A stretch of 64,000 nucleotides of DNA. It comes from Panagrolaimus kolymaensis. Its lineage: Eukaryota > Nematoda > Chromadorea > Rhabditida > Panagrolaimidae. The notes under the pieces were generated by a model. The model was not told where the DNA came from and did not search any database. It saw only the letters and a list, made by a program, of their open reading frames with translations. Shown here in pieces: positions 36,362-49,182 of the stretch. The stretch covers positions 1,550,001-1,614,000 of the forward strand of contig JAJQJQ010000049.1 in NCBI GenBank assembly GCA_028622995.1, given 5' to 3'. The translations under genes and the position numbers were made by a program. Positions within the stretch are counted from its first letter, which is position 1. Every line of letters starts with the position of its first letter.

Positions 36362-39300
36362 GGAATAATAAAAAAAATTAACTTTAAAATTGGAAAAGAA
36401 AAAATGGTTTTTTTTATTTCAAAAATGTAGGATAAACGAAATATTAAATAAACTTTTAGCGAGAAAAAAAAATTAAAAAAATGTTTGAATGCAAAAAAGA
36501 AAAACCCAAAAAATTGATGGAATTACAAAGACTGTATTTAAGGCAGTAAAACACGGGTATTTATGAGAAAATAAAGACAACATCATCAGACTTTTTTAGA
36601 CCGAATTTAGATAGAATTTTTATTATTATAAAAACTATTATTATTAAAATGATTGAGTGATGGAATGAAGACTTTGATCAATCGGTCAAACGGAAGTCGT
36701 AAGCACAATAGAAGCAAAAAGAATCTTGTAAATTTGTGAAAGTGCATGTTAATAAATCAGTAAACGACTGTCAGAATAAAAAAATCTACAAATAACTAAC
36801 TTATGAAGAAAAAAAGATAAAATTTGCTTTTAGAACTTCTGTGGCCCAATAAAATTGTGCTTCAAACTGCGCTTTTTTAAGGCAGAAAAATAAAAGTATT
36901 TTCGAAAACTAAACTAACTTTTTTTATTGTTGATTTTTATTGCAACTTTAAACACAGAATATTCCAGAAAACTGCGAATTACGTATTAGTCATTGACGCT
37001 CCAATCAAATCGTTTTGTTATGCGTAATAGAACCCAGAGGCCAAGTTGTTTAAAAAGGAGTAACAAAAAAAAGGTTTAAATCTGGTTTGATTTTGTTGTT
37101 TTTCAAAATTTCAAAACACTATGGCCACAAAAAATGTGCATAAAAAAACAAAGCCAATAAATGCGACCACTAATATCTTATCCCCAAAAAAAAGTTATCT
37201 TCTACCCAATAAAAAAAATAGAAACTTCATTAACTACGTTGAATGACGATGATAATAAAAAAAATGTTTTAGCTATATCCATCCACTTTCTAAATCATTT
37301 CCCTAATAAATAAAAAAAATCCTCTAAAATCTCATCCCTTCTTTTCTTTTCTTTTTTTTTATTTTTAATCTAATCCCATTCATTTTCACGCAGAAATAAA
37401 TAAGAAGGGAAGATAAAAATCCAGTTTTCTTTTGACGCTGAGTTGAAACCACTTTTTTTATTCATAAAAAAAAAGATGGAAAAGAAAAAAGAAGGAAGAC
37501 GAAGAAGATGCGTCAAAAAAAGAAAAGATGCTTGTATCGCCTTGATCGACGACGAAGACAACTTTTTGCGGTCATCATCATCGTCTCTTCCTCTGGCTTT
37601 CTTTTTTTGTGATTGAAAGAAGCCTTTTTTTTCAGATGGATTTTTGTTGTCTTCCTTCGATTTTGTTACGTATGTAAACATTTTTAGAAAAAGAAAAGAA
37701 ATAAAATGACCATCACTTTTTCCGAGCTATTTTGAGAGACTTTTTGAATCATAAAAAAGAGAGAAAAGAAAGAAAATTGATTGACCATGAAAAGAAAAGA
37801 ATAATAAAAAAGAAAGCTGCGAAGTCGATGGATGGATTTTTTCTTTGCCTTTTTTGTGGTTGGTCAGTCCAAAAAATCAATCGATGATCGCGAGCGGAGG
37901 TTTGAGAGATGGGAGATTTTTTCAGTGATAAGTTTTTGTGTTAGTTAAAAAAGCGGCCAAAAATATTATATCAAAAAACTTAACTTAAAATTATTTTAAT
38001 TTATTTATTTCTTTTTAGCAAACGATTTATTAAAAAATAAAACCCAAGTTTTTGGGGTATAAATCTTTAATTTTATAGGTTTTTGAAGATACAAAAAGTC
38101 AACATTTTTGTTGAAAAGAAAAGTAAAAAATAACTTTTTTTAATGAGTTAAAAGTTTTAGTTGTTTATCATTTATTTGTGGTTACTTCGAACACTATACA
38201 TTCCTTCCTTCTTTTCTTCTTCTTTTTATTCACGTGTTTTATTTGACTTTTTTTTAAAAATAAAAATAATGATTGATAAATTTTGGCCAACTTAATTTTT
38301 TTTTGTGTTTAATACGTTATTTTTTTTTAATGACCGAATAAAAAATTGCGATGAAAACAAACAAAAACAAAATAACAAAAATTAGAGGGAATCCAGAAAG
38401 TAATAATAAATATATTTTTAGTGTTAAAAGAAGCGGTTTGTGAAATTTTTATTTTAAGAATCCCGGAAATTAATTATGCACATTAGCTTCGAAAATTTAA
38501 GAGTTAATTAATTATAGACATTTTTTGTTGGAGTAAAATTAATTTTCCCGCTATCTTTATTTTAACAAATTTTTCCATTCCCGAATCGAAACCAGTTTTA
38601 AAAAACTATTTTTAAATTTAAAAAAGAAAATAGAGAGAGAGTGAAGATTCTTAAAATTGTAAAAAAAGTTTATTTGCACTATAAACACTACTTTTTTAAT
38701 TTTGCCCTTTCTCAATTATTATTTTGTTTTCAATTATTTTATTCTTTGAATTTGTTTTTGGGGTTTGGTAAATTTGATTTTGTTTGAAAAAAAGGTTTAA
38801 AAAAAGTGAAACGCCTAAAAAAATTTTGTTGTTGACAAATTTACTTTCAGAAAGTTTATGAGAATAAAAAAGTTGTAAAGTTAGAAAGTTTAAAAAAGAA
38901 TACATTCATTCAGTGAAAAAATAAAAGTTGCCGCAGCGCCTTCCGAAAATAAGGTAAAGAAGAGACCGCGATAACATGAAAAATAAAATAAAAAATGTTA
39001 AAATCATAAGACCATCCATTAATGTCAGTCACCACGAGCCATACCGTTTAAAGACTTTATCAACAACAAAAAAATTGAACACGTTCACAAAAACAATTCT
39101 TCTTCTTGTTCATTTTTTTTAAGATTAATTCTTTCTTTTCTTTTTTTTGCAGAAGAAAAAAATCTTTTTAACCTAACCTAAATATTTTTTTGGGTTTCGA
39201 CTAAACTTTTTTTTGCATGCGAAATGAAAAAAAAATTTTTATACCATCGAAACCCAAGACTTACATCTTCAAAAAAGATTTTAGTTTGATGGTGGAAGAA

Positions 39301-42202
39301 TGGTCAAAAATCCTAATGCTTATAAACAACAATCTCAAAAAAAACACAGTTTTAATGGGATTATTCTCTACGTGAAAAAAAAACTTTTTTTAGTTGCAAA
39401 AATCTCAAGGTCAAAGAAAGACAAGAAAAAAATATTAAAAAACTCTTAATGATTTTAAGAATATATAAATACGTAACAAGCTTTACAAATTATCAAACTT
39501 TTCTTGGCAAAACACTTTCCACCGATTTACAATTTAAAAAAAAGCAAGAGAACCTTTTTTAAATAATTTTGAGAAGAAATTGGTCCTTTAAAACCCATTT
39601 AAAAAACTTTCAGTAAATCACGTTTCACTTTTTTTAATGCTTAAATTTTAATTGGATCAAAAAAATAAATAAAGGCATTTTATTTATTTATTTTTAAAAA
39701 AAAAGGTAGACTTTGTTGTTTTTAAACTATAAAAATAAATAAATAACAACAACTTCATAATTTTTGGCCGTTCATAAAAACGTAGGCGATTATTTATTTT
39801 AAAGAAAAATTAAAAATTTGAAGAAAGGAAATAAAAAAAGAAAATAATAACCAATGTTCAAGCGAATCTTCCAAAAAAAATTGCACTGATGTCGGTGATC
39901 AGAAGTAATTGTTTATTTATTTGTTTGTTTGTTTGTTTCGAAGTGGCTGGCTGAATTCTTATTTTATTTTTTTGCAAAGGGCAGACGTTATTTTGTTTGT
40001 CAAATTTATAAAGTAAAAAAAAGTCTAAAAAGTTTTTGATTAGAAAAAAAGTTTAGCATTTTTACAGAATTTTTTAATGCCCAATCAAAATTAAAACTTT
40101 ATGGGTAATTTTTTTGTTCGCCGTTTAAATTTTTTAGTTTTCATTACAAAAAAATCTACCATTTATTCTTCCTTTTTTATACGACGCAGCAAAACGCCGA
40201 ATTTGTTGTTTAGTTTATTTTTTATTGTTATTTTTTTGTTTCGATTTATTTTTTTTAAAGAAAGAAAAAATGAAGAAGTTCAAGTTGAGTTAAATATTGA
40301 GATAGATTGGGCGAATTCACATGCAAATGAATCCATTTTTTTGACGTACAAACAATTTTTTGATTCTAAATTCATTTTTTTAACAGAAAAATGAATTGAT
40401 TTTCTTTGTTATTTATTTTTTATAAATAAGGGTCAATGTCATTCTCAATGAATTGCGTATTTCTTTGTGACGCAATAATAATAACCTGAAACCGCAAATC
40501 AAAAAAAAGTTTGCGCAAAAAATAAAAATAAATAAAGAAAAATTTTTTCATTTCTTAATTTTTTTGTGGTCTAAAATGTTTTGATTTTGCACGTAAAAAA
40601 GGTTTAGAAAATTGAACCTATTTTTATTTATTTATTTTTGTTTTTTGTTTTTGTTTGTTTTTCAAAAAATATGGTGATTCCGAAAAGATAAAAGGTTATG
40701 TAATAAATAAGAAAATCATAATTAGAAGAAAACAAAAGTTCTGGAAAAAATGAAACTTTTATTTTTATTTTTCAAAGCTTTTTAATGAAAAAATAAAAAG
40801 GAGTTAATGAACTTTTTTTCATCAAGCTTGACTTTGATAAAAACTAAAAATTAAATTTAGGACAGCAAAATGATAGAATTCAAAATTTTGTAGATATAAT
40901 AAAAGAAAAGCTCTTACTGAAAAGTTCAACGCGAAAACTTTTATAATTTAAAAAAACCGTTGATAAAAATTAAAAGATTTGTAATTTTTGAATTTCTAAA
41001 AAAAATTCTGTAAGAAAATGGACTGAGGAAAATAAAAAAAAGGACACTAAATTTCTTTCTGCCGAAGAGCCTAACTACAAAAATTTTGGTTTTGTGTAAA
41101 ATATATAAAAAAGTTTATCGCATTGACATTTGCAAAACCCAAAAACTTTTGTGTCCTTCAACTATTACTCTACCGGTCACATTTTTTTGTTAAGTATGTA
41201 TTCTATCTTTATTAAACTTTCATTTCTCTTTACTCTCTCTCTCTCTTTTTACAAATTTATTTTATTGTGTTTGTCATCATTATCATCGAAAGTTCTTCTA
41301 ATGAAGAAGCAGCACCCAAATCAACCAACAACGGTGCATCATCATCATGGTGAATTTGATTAATTTTTTATATTTTATCAATCACAAAAAAACGAGTTTT
41401 TTTTCTTTCTAGAATAACAAAATGAAAAACGTGAGCAAGACCTTCTAGAACAAAAAGAAAATCTGCACTTTTTTTCTATCTTTGTTAAATTTGATGGAAA
41501 ACAAAACAATGACAATAAAAATTTCTCTGGCATTTAAATGAGGAGAGTAAATTGATATTTAAATCCAAAAAAAAGAAACAATAAAAGTATTGTAAAAATT
41601 TAATAAAATAGATGGTTAAAGAATAAATAAAAAAAATTACAATATTATCTTGAATTTTCCTCAATAATAAATGAAGGGAATTTATTTTCTTTTGCTGCTT
41701 TATTTTTTGTTGAAGTATTCCATAGCGTCATCGATACATAAAGTAAATACGAAAATCCCCAAATAATAATCTAATAAGCATAAATGTTTGCAAATTAATA
41801 GGCTTTCGTGAATTCAACAAAAAATTCTTCACTTTGAATTTTTCTCTACCATATTTTTTCTAAAAAATTGAAAAAAACACTTTTTGTCGCTTTTTACGGT
41901 TCTTAAATTCAAGTTTTAATAATATAAGTTTAATTTCTTTCTTTCTTTAATTCAAGTCATTGTATTTTATTTTATGTACTTTTAAGTGCAAAAAAAAAAA
42001 GAAGGAAACAAGTAAACAAAATAAAAAATGTCAATGACGTGAAGATGATGAGTACTACGACCATCACATTTTTTTTATTATTGAAAAAGGCTTTAAAGTG
42101 ATGAAACAAGACTAAAACTCAATTTTTAATTTTTACTTCCGTGAAAAAAATTAGAAACTATGAACTCGAAAAATTCGGTGAATCATAAGTTTATAAGAAA
42201 AT
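36362..42202. other. Intergenic, AT-rich, no gene recognised
   Basis: A 5.8 kb stretch upstream of the esterase gene. It contains TTTG/TTTA tandem units near 39909-39938, TATTT repeats near 40620-40670 and many A/T runs. The frames of 69-103 codons are low-complexity Phe/Lys/Ser sequence. No RNA gene was recognised. Confidence 0.5.
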
Positions 42203-42222
42203 TTTTGATATAAAAACAAAAG
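42203..42222 (+). promoter_or_regulatory. TATA-type core promoter of the crystallin-like gene
   Basis: TATAAAA at 42209-42215 lies in the context TTTTTGATATAAAAACAAA, 116 bp before the chosen ATG. Context and spacing match those of the Skp1-like gene. Confidence 0.6.
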
Positions 42223-42324
42223 TTTTTTTTTCTTTGGAGAGAATATTTCATTTTGAACCAAATTCTGCAGTTTATTGTTACTATCACGTACTCAAACTTC
42301 GTTGATTTATTTTTGCCACTCAAA

Positions 42325-42657
42325 ATGAATAAATTTTTTATTATTTTCTTCACTATTTTTATTTCGCAAATTCTTGCATTTAATGCAACTTTTTACCAAA
42401 ATGCAGATTTTAATGGAATTTCAATGAAAGTCAATCACACCGATCATCTTTGCCATGATTTACCCTCACATTTTCAAGATTCCATCAACTCTATCGAAGG
42501 TGATTGCATTGCTTTATTTACAAAAGAAAATTGTCAAGGTGAACGAAAAATTATTAATCAAAAACAATGCAATGATTTATATGATTGTTGCACGAAAAAT
42601 GAAAACCTTGAAAGTTGTGATTTTGATGACACCGTCGCTTCATATATGTTTTGTTAA
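42325..42657 (+). CDS. Secreted beta/gamma-crystallin-like cysteine-rich protein, 110 aa
   Basis: Single exon. An 18-residue hydrophobic signal peptide ends at ILA, giving a mature domain of about 92 residues with eight cysteines (43, 61, 70, 82, 88, 89, 98 and 110). The pattern FYQNADFNG near the start, then DLPxxFQDSINSI, C-x-ALF, NCQG and finally CDFDDTVASYMFC, is that of a Greek-key beta/gamma-crystallin domain, in which F-x-x-x-x-F-x-G and D-S/N-x-S/A motifs build two half-repeats. Secreted single-domain members with extra disulfides occur in several eukaryotes and often bind calcium; their role is usually unknown. The ATG at 42325 was chosen because it starts the signal peptide. AATAAA begins immediately after the stop codon. 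Assignment rests on pattern, not alignment. Confidence 0.8.
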   Translation: MNKFFIIFFTIFISQILAFNATFYQNADFNGISMKVNHTDHLCHDLPSHFQDSINSIEGDCIALFTKENCQGERKIINQKQCNDLYDCCTKNENLESCDFDDTVASYMFC

Positions 42658-42663
42658 ATAAAA
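42658..42663 (+). terminator. Poly(A) signal AATAAA abutting the crystallin-like stop codon
   Basis: AATAAA starts at the base after TAA, so the 3' UTR would be only about 20-30 nt if it is used. Confidence 0.5.
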
Positions 42664-43198
42664 GTTTTTTTGCATCATTTATAATTTTGTGGAAAGTAAA
42701 TAAATTTAAATTTTTGTTGGACCAATTAACTAAATAAAAATAAATTATAAAAAAGTTAAAAAATGTAAACTAAAATTTTTAATAACTTTTAAACAAAAAA
42801 TATTAAATTTTTTGTAATATTTTTAAAAATTCTGTCATATCTGTAAATGAACTTTAGTCTTTTAAAGCAATGCAAAAATTAATTGTTTTTATAGTATTGT
42901 AACAAAAAAATACTACGTTCACAATTATTAATAAAATTTCAAATCAAAAAAACCTTTTTTTCTTCTTCTCGATATTCCATAATCCAAGCCATTTTTTTTT
43001 CTCTCGATTTTGTTACATAATTTTTTTATTAAGCATATCCATAATAACTTTTGGTAAATTAATTTAATTTATTAAAGCTCTTTTATTTAAAATGGAAGTG
43101 AAAAATTTACAAAAAATAAAAAAATACATCCAAAATTTATTTTTCTTCTTCAGTTTGGTCTCAAGCGGCTTCAACGTGCTCAATGGTTTTTGTTTGTT
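42664..43198. other. Intergenic between convergent genes
   Basis: AT-rich. TTTATT at 43068-43073 and 43082-43087 gives AATAAA on the minus strand 112-131 bp after the transporter stop. Nothing else was seen. Confidence 0.5.
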
Positions 43199-45238
43199 TT
43201 ATACTTTTTGAATTTCTGAATTTGTTTCCAAAGTTGTTGTTTCTGATTCTGTTTCGGATTCAGATTCAATAATGGGTTCATCAATTAATTTATATTTATA
43301 TGGAAACATTCCATAAACGATTACAGCCACAATAACCAAAATCGCTCCAATTATAAATGCAATGGGTGGCCAGGAACTATAAAAATATACGCTTGCAGCG
43401 GTGGTGAAAATAATTGCAATAAATATTGCGATTGAAGTTGCAAAGGCCTTTAAAATATTATCAGCATATTTAATTACGATGGATACAATTAAGCCTCCAG
43501 CAGCATGAATTAGAACTACAATCCATACAAGATAATCAAAACCTTGCATAAAACCATTTTCAATAACGGAATCGTAATCTTTTATCTGAAAATATTTTAA
43601 GTTTAACGTAAAAAATTTCTTCGTTAGATACTTTTTCGGTGAAACTTTGTTTTATAGTTTTTGTTGTTGTTCTTTTTTTGGAAATATTTTTTTGGATGGA
43701 TTTTCAAATTTCGTAAAAACTTACTCCAATTAATAAAGCGCAACATGGAATAGAAAACACAGAAAGTTGTATACTTCTCATCCACAAAGAAACATCAGAT
43801 TCTTTTAAAATTTTCTCAAAGTATACTCCTGCAAAACCAGATAATAAACAAGCTATAGCAACCATGGATAAACCAAATAATGGATTTCCATGGTTTTCAA
43901 CAACTGCGACGACAACTTCCGATTGAGAAAAAGTAAAATTTTCCGATGAAAAATTAGAAACATTTTTAGGCGAAGGTATTTGACTAGTGTTCTGAAGAAA
44001 ATTAGTAAATTTAATTCCAGCATAAAAAATTTGAGACAAAAAAGTGATTTACCAATTGAACCAAAATAATTCCAGCGATTAAAGCAAAAAGTGAAACCCA
44101 TTGCATTATGGAAAGTTTCTTTCTCAATAATAAAACTGCAAAAGCAGCTGTGGTTAAAATTTTTATTTGATATGTAATCTAAAAAACGACAATTTTCAAA
44201 AAAAAAAAATTCGCTTGGAGAAAAAGTTTGATTCGACATAAAATAATTTTCACTTTAGAATCCCAAATTTTGTAATTTGTTTCTTTTCTTTTTTTTCAAA
44301 ATTTGTTAAAAACTCTTTGAAATTTCAATATTTTATAAAAAAAAACCTACCATAAAAGTTGATACATCCAAATGTTCGATAGCAACATAAAGTAATACAT
44401 TTTGAATGGTATAAACCAAAGCGGGAATACTAACTTTTAAAGTATCCAAAAAATTTATAAAAAAATGAAATTTTAATTCTTTCATTCCATTTTTAAATGA
44501 TTTATTTAATAAAATAAATATTATAAAGGATACAAATAATTTAATTATTTCATTATAAAATACTGCGACAGTATTTAAAAATTTATCGTTATTGGATCGA
44601 GTTTTGGCATGTCTCATAATAAATGTTTGACCCGCATTTTGTATTACTAAAGCGATGAGACTTAAATATTTTAACCATCTTTCTGAAAAATAAAAAATTG
44701 ATTGTTGACAATAAAAAATAAATAGATTTTGAAGAAAGTTTAGAATTATAATTCAAGAAAACTTTATGCTATATCGAATAAAAAAAATTTCAAATTTCGT
44801 AGCGAGACCATTGAATTTTGTGATAAATTTTTTTAAAGGTTTTAAAGTTAAAAATAAAAATTAATAATTTAAAAAAAGCTTTAGTGATTCGTGCTTTGGC
44901 AAAAAAAAAATGAAATTTTAGGTGAGACACAGATATTTGAAATTTTTTAACTTTGAAAAAGTAAGTTTTTTACTAAATTCTTTTTTTACATTTAATGATG
45001 GCGTTTTAAAAAAATCGATAGAGGAATAAAGTGTAAAAAAGCGCTCGTAAAAAACAAAGGTCAATTTGGACCATAAAATATATATATAAACTTCCTTAAA
45101 AATTTGCTTACTCCAATCAAAGCCACGTATCTTCTTTTTATTTTTTTTTGGAGGTGTAAATAAAATTTGTGAAATATATACTTTATTGTTATTATTTAAA
45201 AGATGAATATCATCATTTTTATCAGAAATCATTAACAT
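43199..45238 (-). CDS. SLC35A-family Golgi nucleotide-sugar transporter, 412 aa
   Basis: Minus-strand exons are 45238-45112, 44682-44351, 44178-44053, 43991-43725 and 43585-43199, with GT-AG junctions that keep frame. The cytosolic N-terminus (about 42 residues, Asn/Lys-rich) is followed by [22 protein letters not shown], the usual first helix of UDP-galactose/UDP-GlcNAc transporters. Other family signatures are [20 protein letters not shown] in the middle, [24 protein letters not shown], and near the end [22 protein letters not shown]. About ten hydrophobic helices are present. The protein should exchange a cytosolic nucleotide sugar for luminal UMP to supply glycosylation. It looks closest to SLC35A2/A3 (the C. 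elegans SRF-3 type); substrate cannot be read from sequence. Exon 1 to exon 2 shares a codon (phase 1); the ATG at 45238 is the first in frame. Confidence 0.94.
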
Positions 45239-46256
45239 TTTTTTAATAATAACTTTTAATGGACAAAAGTCCAAAAAATAAATGAATTCAAATAAAAATC
45301 TAAGAAAAAGACAGAAAAGAAAAAAGCGAAGAACCTCCGCCTCTATTTTTTTCTTCTTTCTTCAGATGTCAGCTGCCACAAACCATATAAAAACTTTTGA
45401 TGGGAAAATATAAAGAAAAAAAACCTATAAATAGGTTAATTGCGGCATTGATCTTTTTTTTATTCTATCTTTCTTAATTTTTGCTACTAAAAACTAAACT
45501 TGTTTGATTGGTTGGTTGGGAATAGTTGTTTCGTATCGATAATTAAATTTATATGAATGAGAATTAACTAATTTTTCTTTATTGCATTCACTTCCGATTT
45601 CCGTTTCATCTTTTTATTTGTTTCTATTTTTGGTTTGAGAGATAAAAACTTTTTTCTTCTTTATGGTCATCTTTTTTTTTTGTTGGTGATGTTCCTTTTT
45701 TTTTATGAATATCTTGTTTTTAGACTGAATTCTCTTTTTTCAATCAATTTTTGGTCACGGTAATTGAATTTATAAAAAAAGTAAATAATTTTTATATAAG
45801 ACTCAATGACATTGGTTTTAGAATTTACAGTTTATTCTTCCTTGAGTTTTATGAAAGTGTCATAAGGTAAGAAAATTGTGTGACAACACTGCAGTTAATT
45901 TTATGATGAACGGAAGTCATAAATTTTTGATGGGTGTCTTTCCAAAGATCTGTGTTGTTGGCCAGTCATCAGGGCCCCAATTGGCTCCTATTAATTGCAG
46001 TGGTTTTTTTAATGAAAAAAAAAATTAAGAAAAAAATTATTTATTTATAAAAAATACCATTGGGAAACAATTAAACCTCGTAGATGATTTAAAACATTGA
46101 ATCAAAAAAAAAAAGATTAAATAAATGCGACAAAATTATTTTTGATATTTAATCACCGGATATGAAAAAAATATTTTGGAAGAGATAAAAAGCGATATAA
46201 AAAAATTGGAGAAGAGATAAAAAAAAAAGGATGAATGATATTCATTTTATATTTAT
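45239..46256. other. Intergenic, AT-rich
   Basis: This is upstream sequence of the transporter. It contains a 116-bp interval (45887-46002) bounded by imperfect 13-bp inverted repeats, CACTGCAGTTAAT / ATTAATTGCAGTG, which could be a small element remnant. No gene was recognised. Confidence 0.4.
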
Positions 46257-47094
46257 TTAACAGCAATGATCACCAAGAAAAGCAGTGATACTTCCAATTA
46301 TTGCAGCAGCCAAAGCAATCAATGTGGCACCAATTCCAATCCAAAATGAATAACTTACACTATCAAGATTATCGAGATTGTCAAGAGAACCATTGAGAGA
46401 TTCTAAAATTAAATAATTTTTTAATTAAAAAAAGTTTTAAAATATCAGAAAAGGCCTGAATTAAAAAATTGTCTTGGCGAAAATTAAAATCTTTTCAATT
46501 CAGGACCCAAAATGCTCGAAAAAATTAAACTTACGCCCATCATCATTCAATTTCTCAAGTTTATGATTGGTTGCAAAAAGAATCATAGCTGCAGCGAGTA
46601 AAACTGTGGTAATTACAGCCAATGTGGGTAAAACATGCAAAAAATATGCTCGACAACAACATGCACAAAATGAAGCAAGGGTCCAAATAATAGCAAAAAT
46701 TTCCACAGCAATTGCAATTCCCATCAAAATTATTACAGCTTTTGTGGAATCTGATTGAAGCTAAAAAAAACTTTGTTTTAAAAAATTTGATAAATAAAAA
46801 TTTGAGGAGTTTTTAAAAATGTAAATCAACTAACTTTCCACCAATTTTTACATATTTCTTTATTAATTTCTTCCGACAAATTTTTGTCATAACATGTTAA
46901 AATTCCACTATGTTTATCATTTCCATCCGAATACCAATCTTAAAAAATTAAATGAATGTTATTTTAATTTTTTTGAAGAAAAAATTGATGGGTAAGAAAA
47001 AAAGCTTACTGTCTGAAAATAAAGATGCTGAAGTTAAGCCAAGGCATAAAATCATTAAAGCTCCATATGCAATTTGACCAAAAAATGAACACAT
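46257..47094 (-). CDS. Claudin/PMP22-like tetraspan membrane protein, copy 1 (186 aa)
   Basis: Minus-strand exons are 47094-47010, 46938-46835, 46760-46535 and 46402-46257. The protein begins MCSFFGQIAYG and has four hydrophobic helices: about 5-25, 73-97 (ending in a CACCC cluster), 102-125 and 155-178. The first loop carries a W, two Cys residues and an NWW just before helix 2, which recalls the W...C...C loop of claudin-like proteins. The family could be claudin/PMP22-like or a nematode Clc-like tetraspan; sequence alone does not decide. It is the tandem paralogue of the gene at 49183-50045: same strand, same four-exon structure and the same intron phases (1, 0, 1). The likely site is the plasma membrane or cell junctions. 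Confidence 0.88.
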
Positions 47095-49182
47095 TATTTA
47101 TTTTAAAATATTTTTATTTTGTTGAATTTGGAGACTAAAAAATAAATAAAAACATTATTATTTTCTCACGTATCGGTTTGATTTCATAAAGCGTTAAAAT
47201 AAATTTATTTTGATAATAATTATCCGATTTTTTTTAAACCACGAAAAAATTCATAAAAAAATTAAGAAGATTAATTTTTCAACCAAAAAATATTTTTTTT
47301 AAAGTTGAAAAATACAAGAAAAAGAAAATGAATCCTGTTGCCTGCCTGTAAAGGGGCTTAGAAATTATGTAACTTTTGATCTTTTGTAAAAGTCTTTCAT
47401 TAAATTTTGTTTATCTTTCTTTTTAACATTTATAGTCCCCTTTTCTTATTTTCATCTTTTTATCCTTTCCCATCGAATGACTACTTTTGGATCGTAAAAT
47501 TTTGTCTTTGTCTAAAAGAGAGCGCTTTTGCCGGATCTCTCAAAGGTCGACCACGACTGGCACCGCGCGTTTTTCTAGAAACCTTTTAGAAGCATAGTTA
47601 TCTTAGAGCAGTCTAAACGGAGTCCCTTGACATTAAAGATCTTGGTCGATTTTGGTCAAACTTTTATTTTTTGGTTACTTTGGTGTTCGATTTAAAGAGT
47701 TTTGAAATATAATAAATAAATTAGCAAAATATATTTGTCTCAATTCTCTCTCACCTCTAAAGGAGCTTAGAACGTTCAAGCCGAGGGCCCATTAACAGAT
47801 CCTATTGGAATCTATCAGAGACACGGGCGTACTAGTTATGAAAGACAGATTTCGAGATTTGAAACGTGGCCAAAAACTAATTTTAAAAAAATTAAAAGAA
47901 ATAATTAAAATCAATAAATGGTTATTTAAAAGCCATCTTTTTTTAGGAGGAAGAAAAAATGTGACATTCAATGGGTTTAAAATTAAAAATACGTGAAAGC
48001 CAAAACAATGAAAAAAAAAATGAAAATTTCTTTTATTTTATTACTATTAAATAAAAAAAGAAGTCAAAAAAATGTACAACAGCTGAGTAAACTTATTTAA
48101 CAACTAACACATAGAATTAAAAAAATCAAATCGATTTCATTCAAACCAACAAAAAAAATAAATATATTTATGAAACACAATTTTTTCCTTCTGATCTAAC
48201 CCCTTTTTTGAAATTCACGTAAGATTAAAAACCATTTTTTCAAAGCAAAAAGAAAAATAATAAACAAAACAAAAAATTTACAGTTATTTACACCGCCGCC
48301 GCGAAAGCCAAAGTCAAAAAAAAGAATTGAAAAAAAATCATAAATTTTTAGTATCTTTCTTTCATATTTTTTTCCATAAAATTTTCTTTTTCTTCGCCAC
48401 CATCAACAACCACGAACGACGATCCCATCGTTTATTTTTTTTTCTCTTTTTAGCACGAAAAAAAAAATAGAATAAATAATAATGGAATAAAAAAAATTCT
48501 TGATTTTATTTCATTTTGATATTTATTATTTCATTTTTTCCATGCTTGTGGATGCTAAAAAAAGTTTAGTTTGTTTTTCTTTGGGCTGGCTTGGTGCTTT
48601 TCCTTTTTTGATTCCTTCTTTCTTTTCCATCTTCTCAATCATCGATGACTAAAAAAGCAAGCAAGCAACAAGCAAAGAAAAAAAAGGATGACGTTTAAGG
48701 CGTTATTTTTTTTTCCACATCTTTTGTAAAGGATTTTTATTTTGAAATGTTTCATCACAAAAAAGAAAGAACGACCTTTGAAAAGAAACTTAAACTAGGG
48801 TTTGCTTTTTAGTGTTCGGGGCAAAAATGAAATTTTGGTTGAATAAAAATATAAAGAAAAAAAAAATGCATAAAAAAAGGAATCAAAAAAAATTTTCTTT
48901 TCAAAATATCGTAACTGTCGATACGAAAGTGATAGTTACTGTTGTTCACCTTCGAATTATTTTAATTGTGTAATTTCACTGATCAAAATTTTTGAATGCA
49001 AAAAAATTGTGCAATAAATAAAATTTTATTATTCATTTAGCATGTTTTTTTAAATTTAAATATATCAATGAGATCGAATGAGACAAACAATTTAAAAAAA
49101 GTTAAATAATTTAAATAATTTTAAGAAATTTAAAATTTAAGAAGTTAAAAATTACTGAAAAACATGAAAGAAAAAATGTTTT
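47095..49182. other. Intergenic between the tetraspan paralogues
   Basis: About 2.1 kb. Most is AT-rich. A less AT-rich patch at about 47340-47880 contains two near-copies of TAAAGG(G/A)GCTTAGAA about 410 bp apart (near 47349 and 47758) and sequence of normal base composition between 47520 and 47640. I could not assign it. It may be a transposon remnant. Confidence 0.4.
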
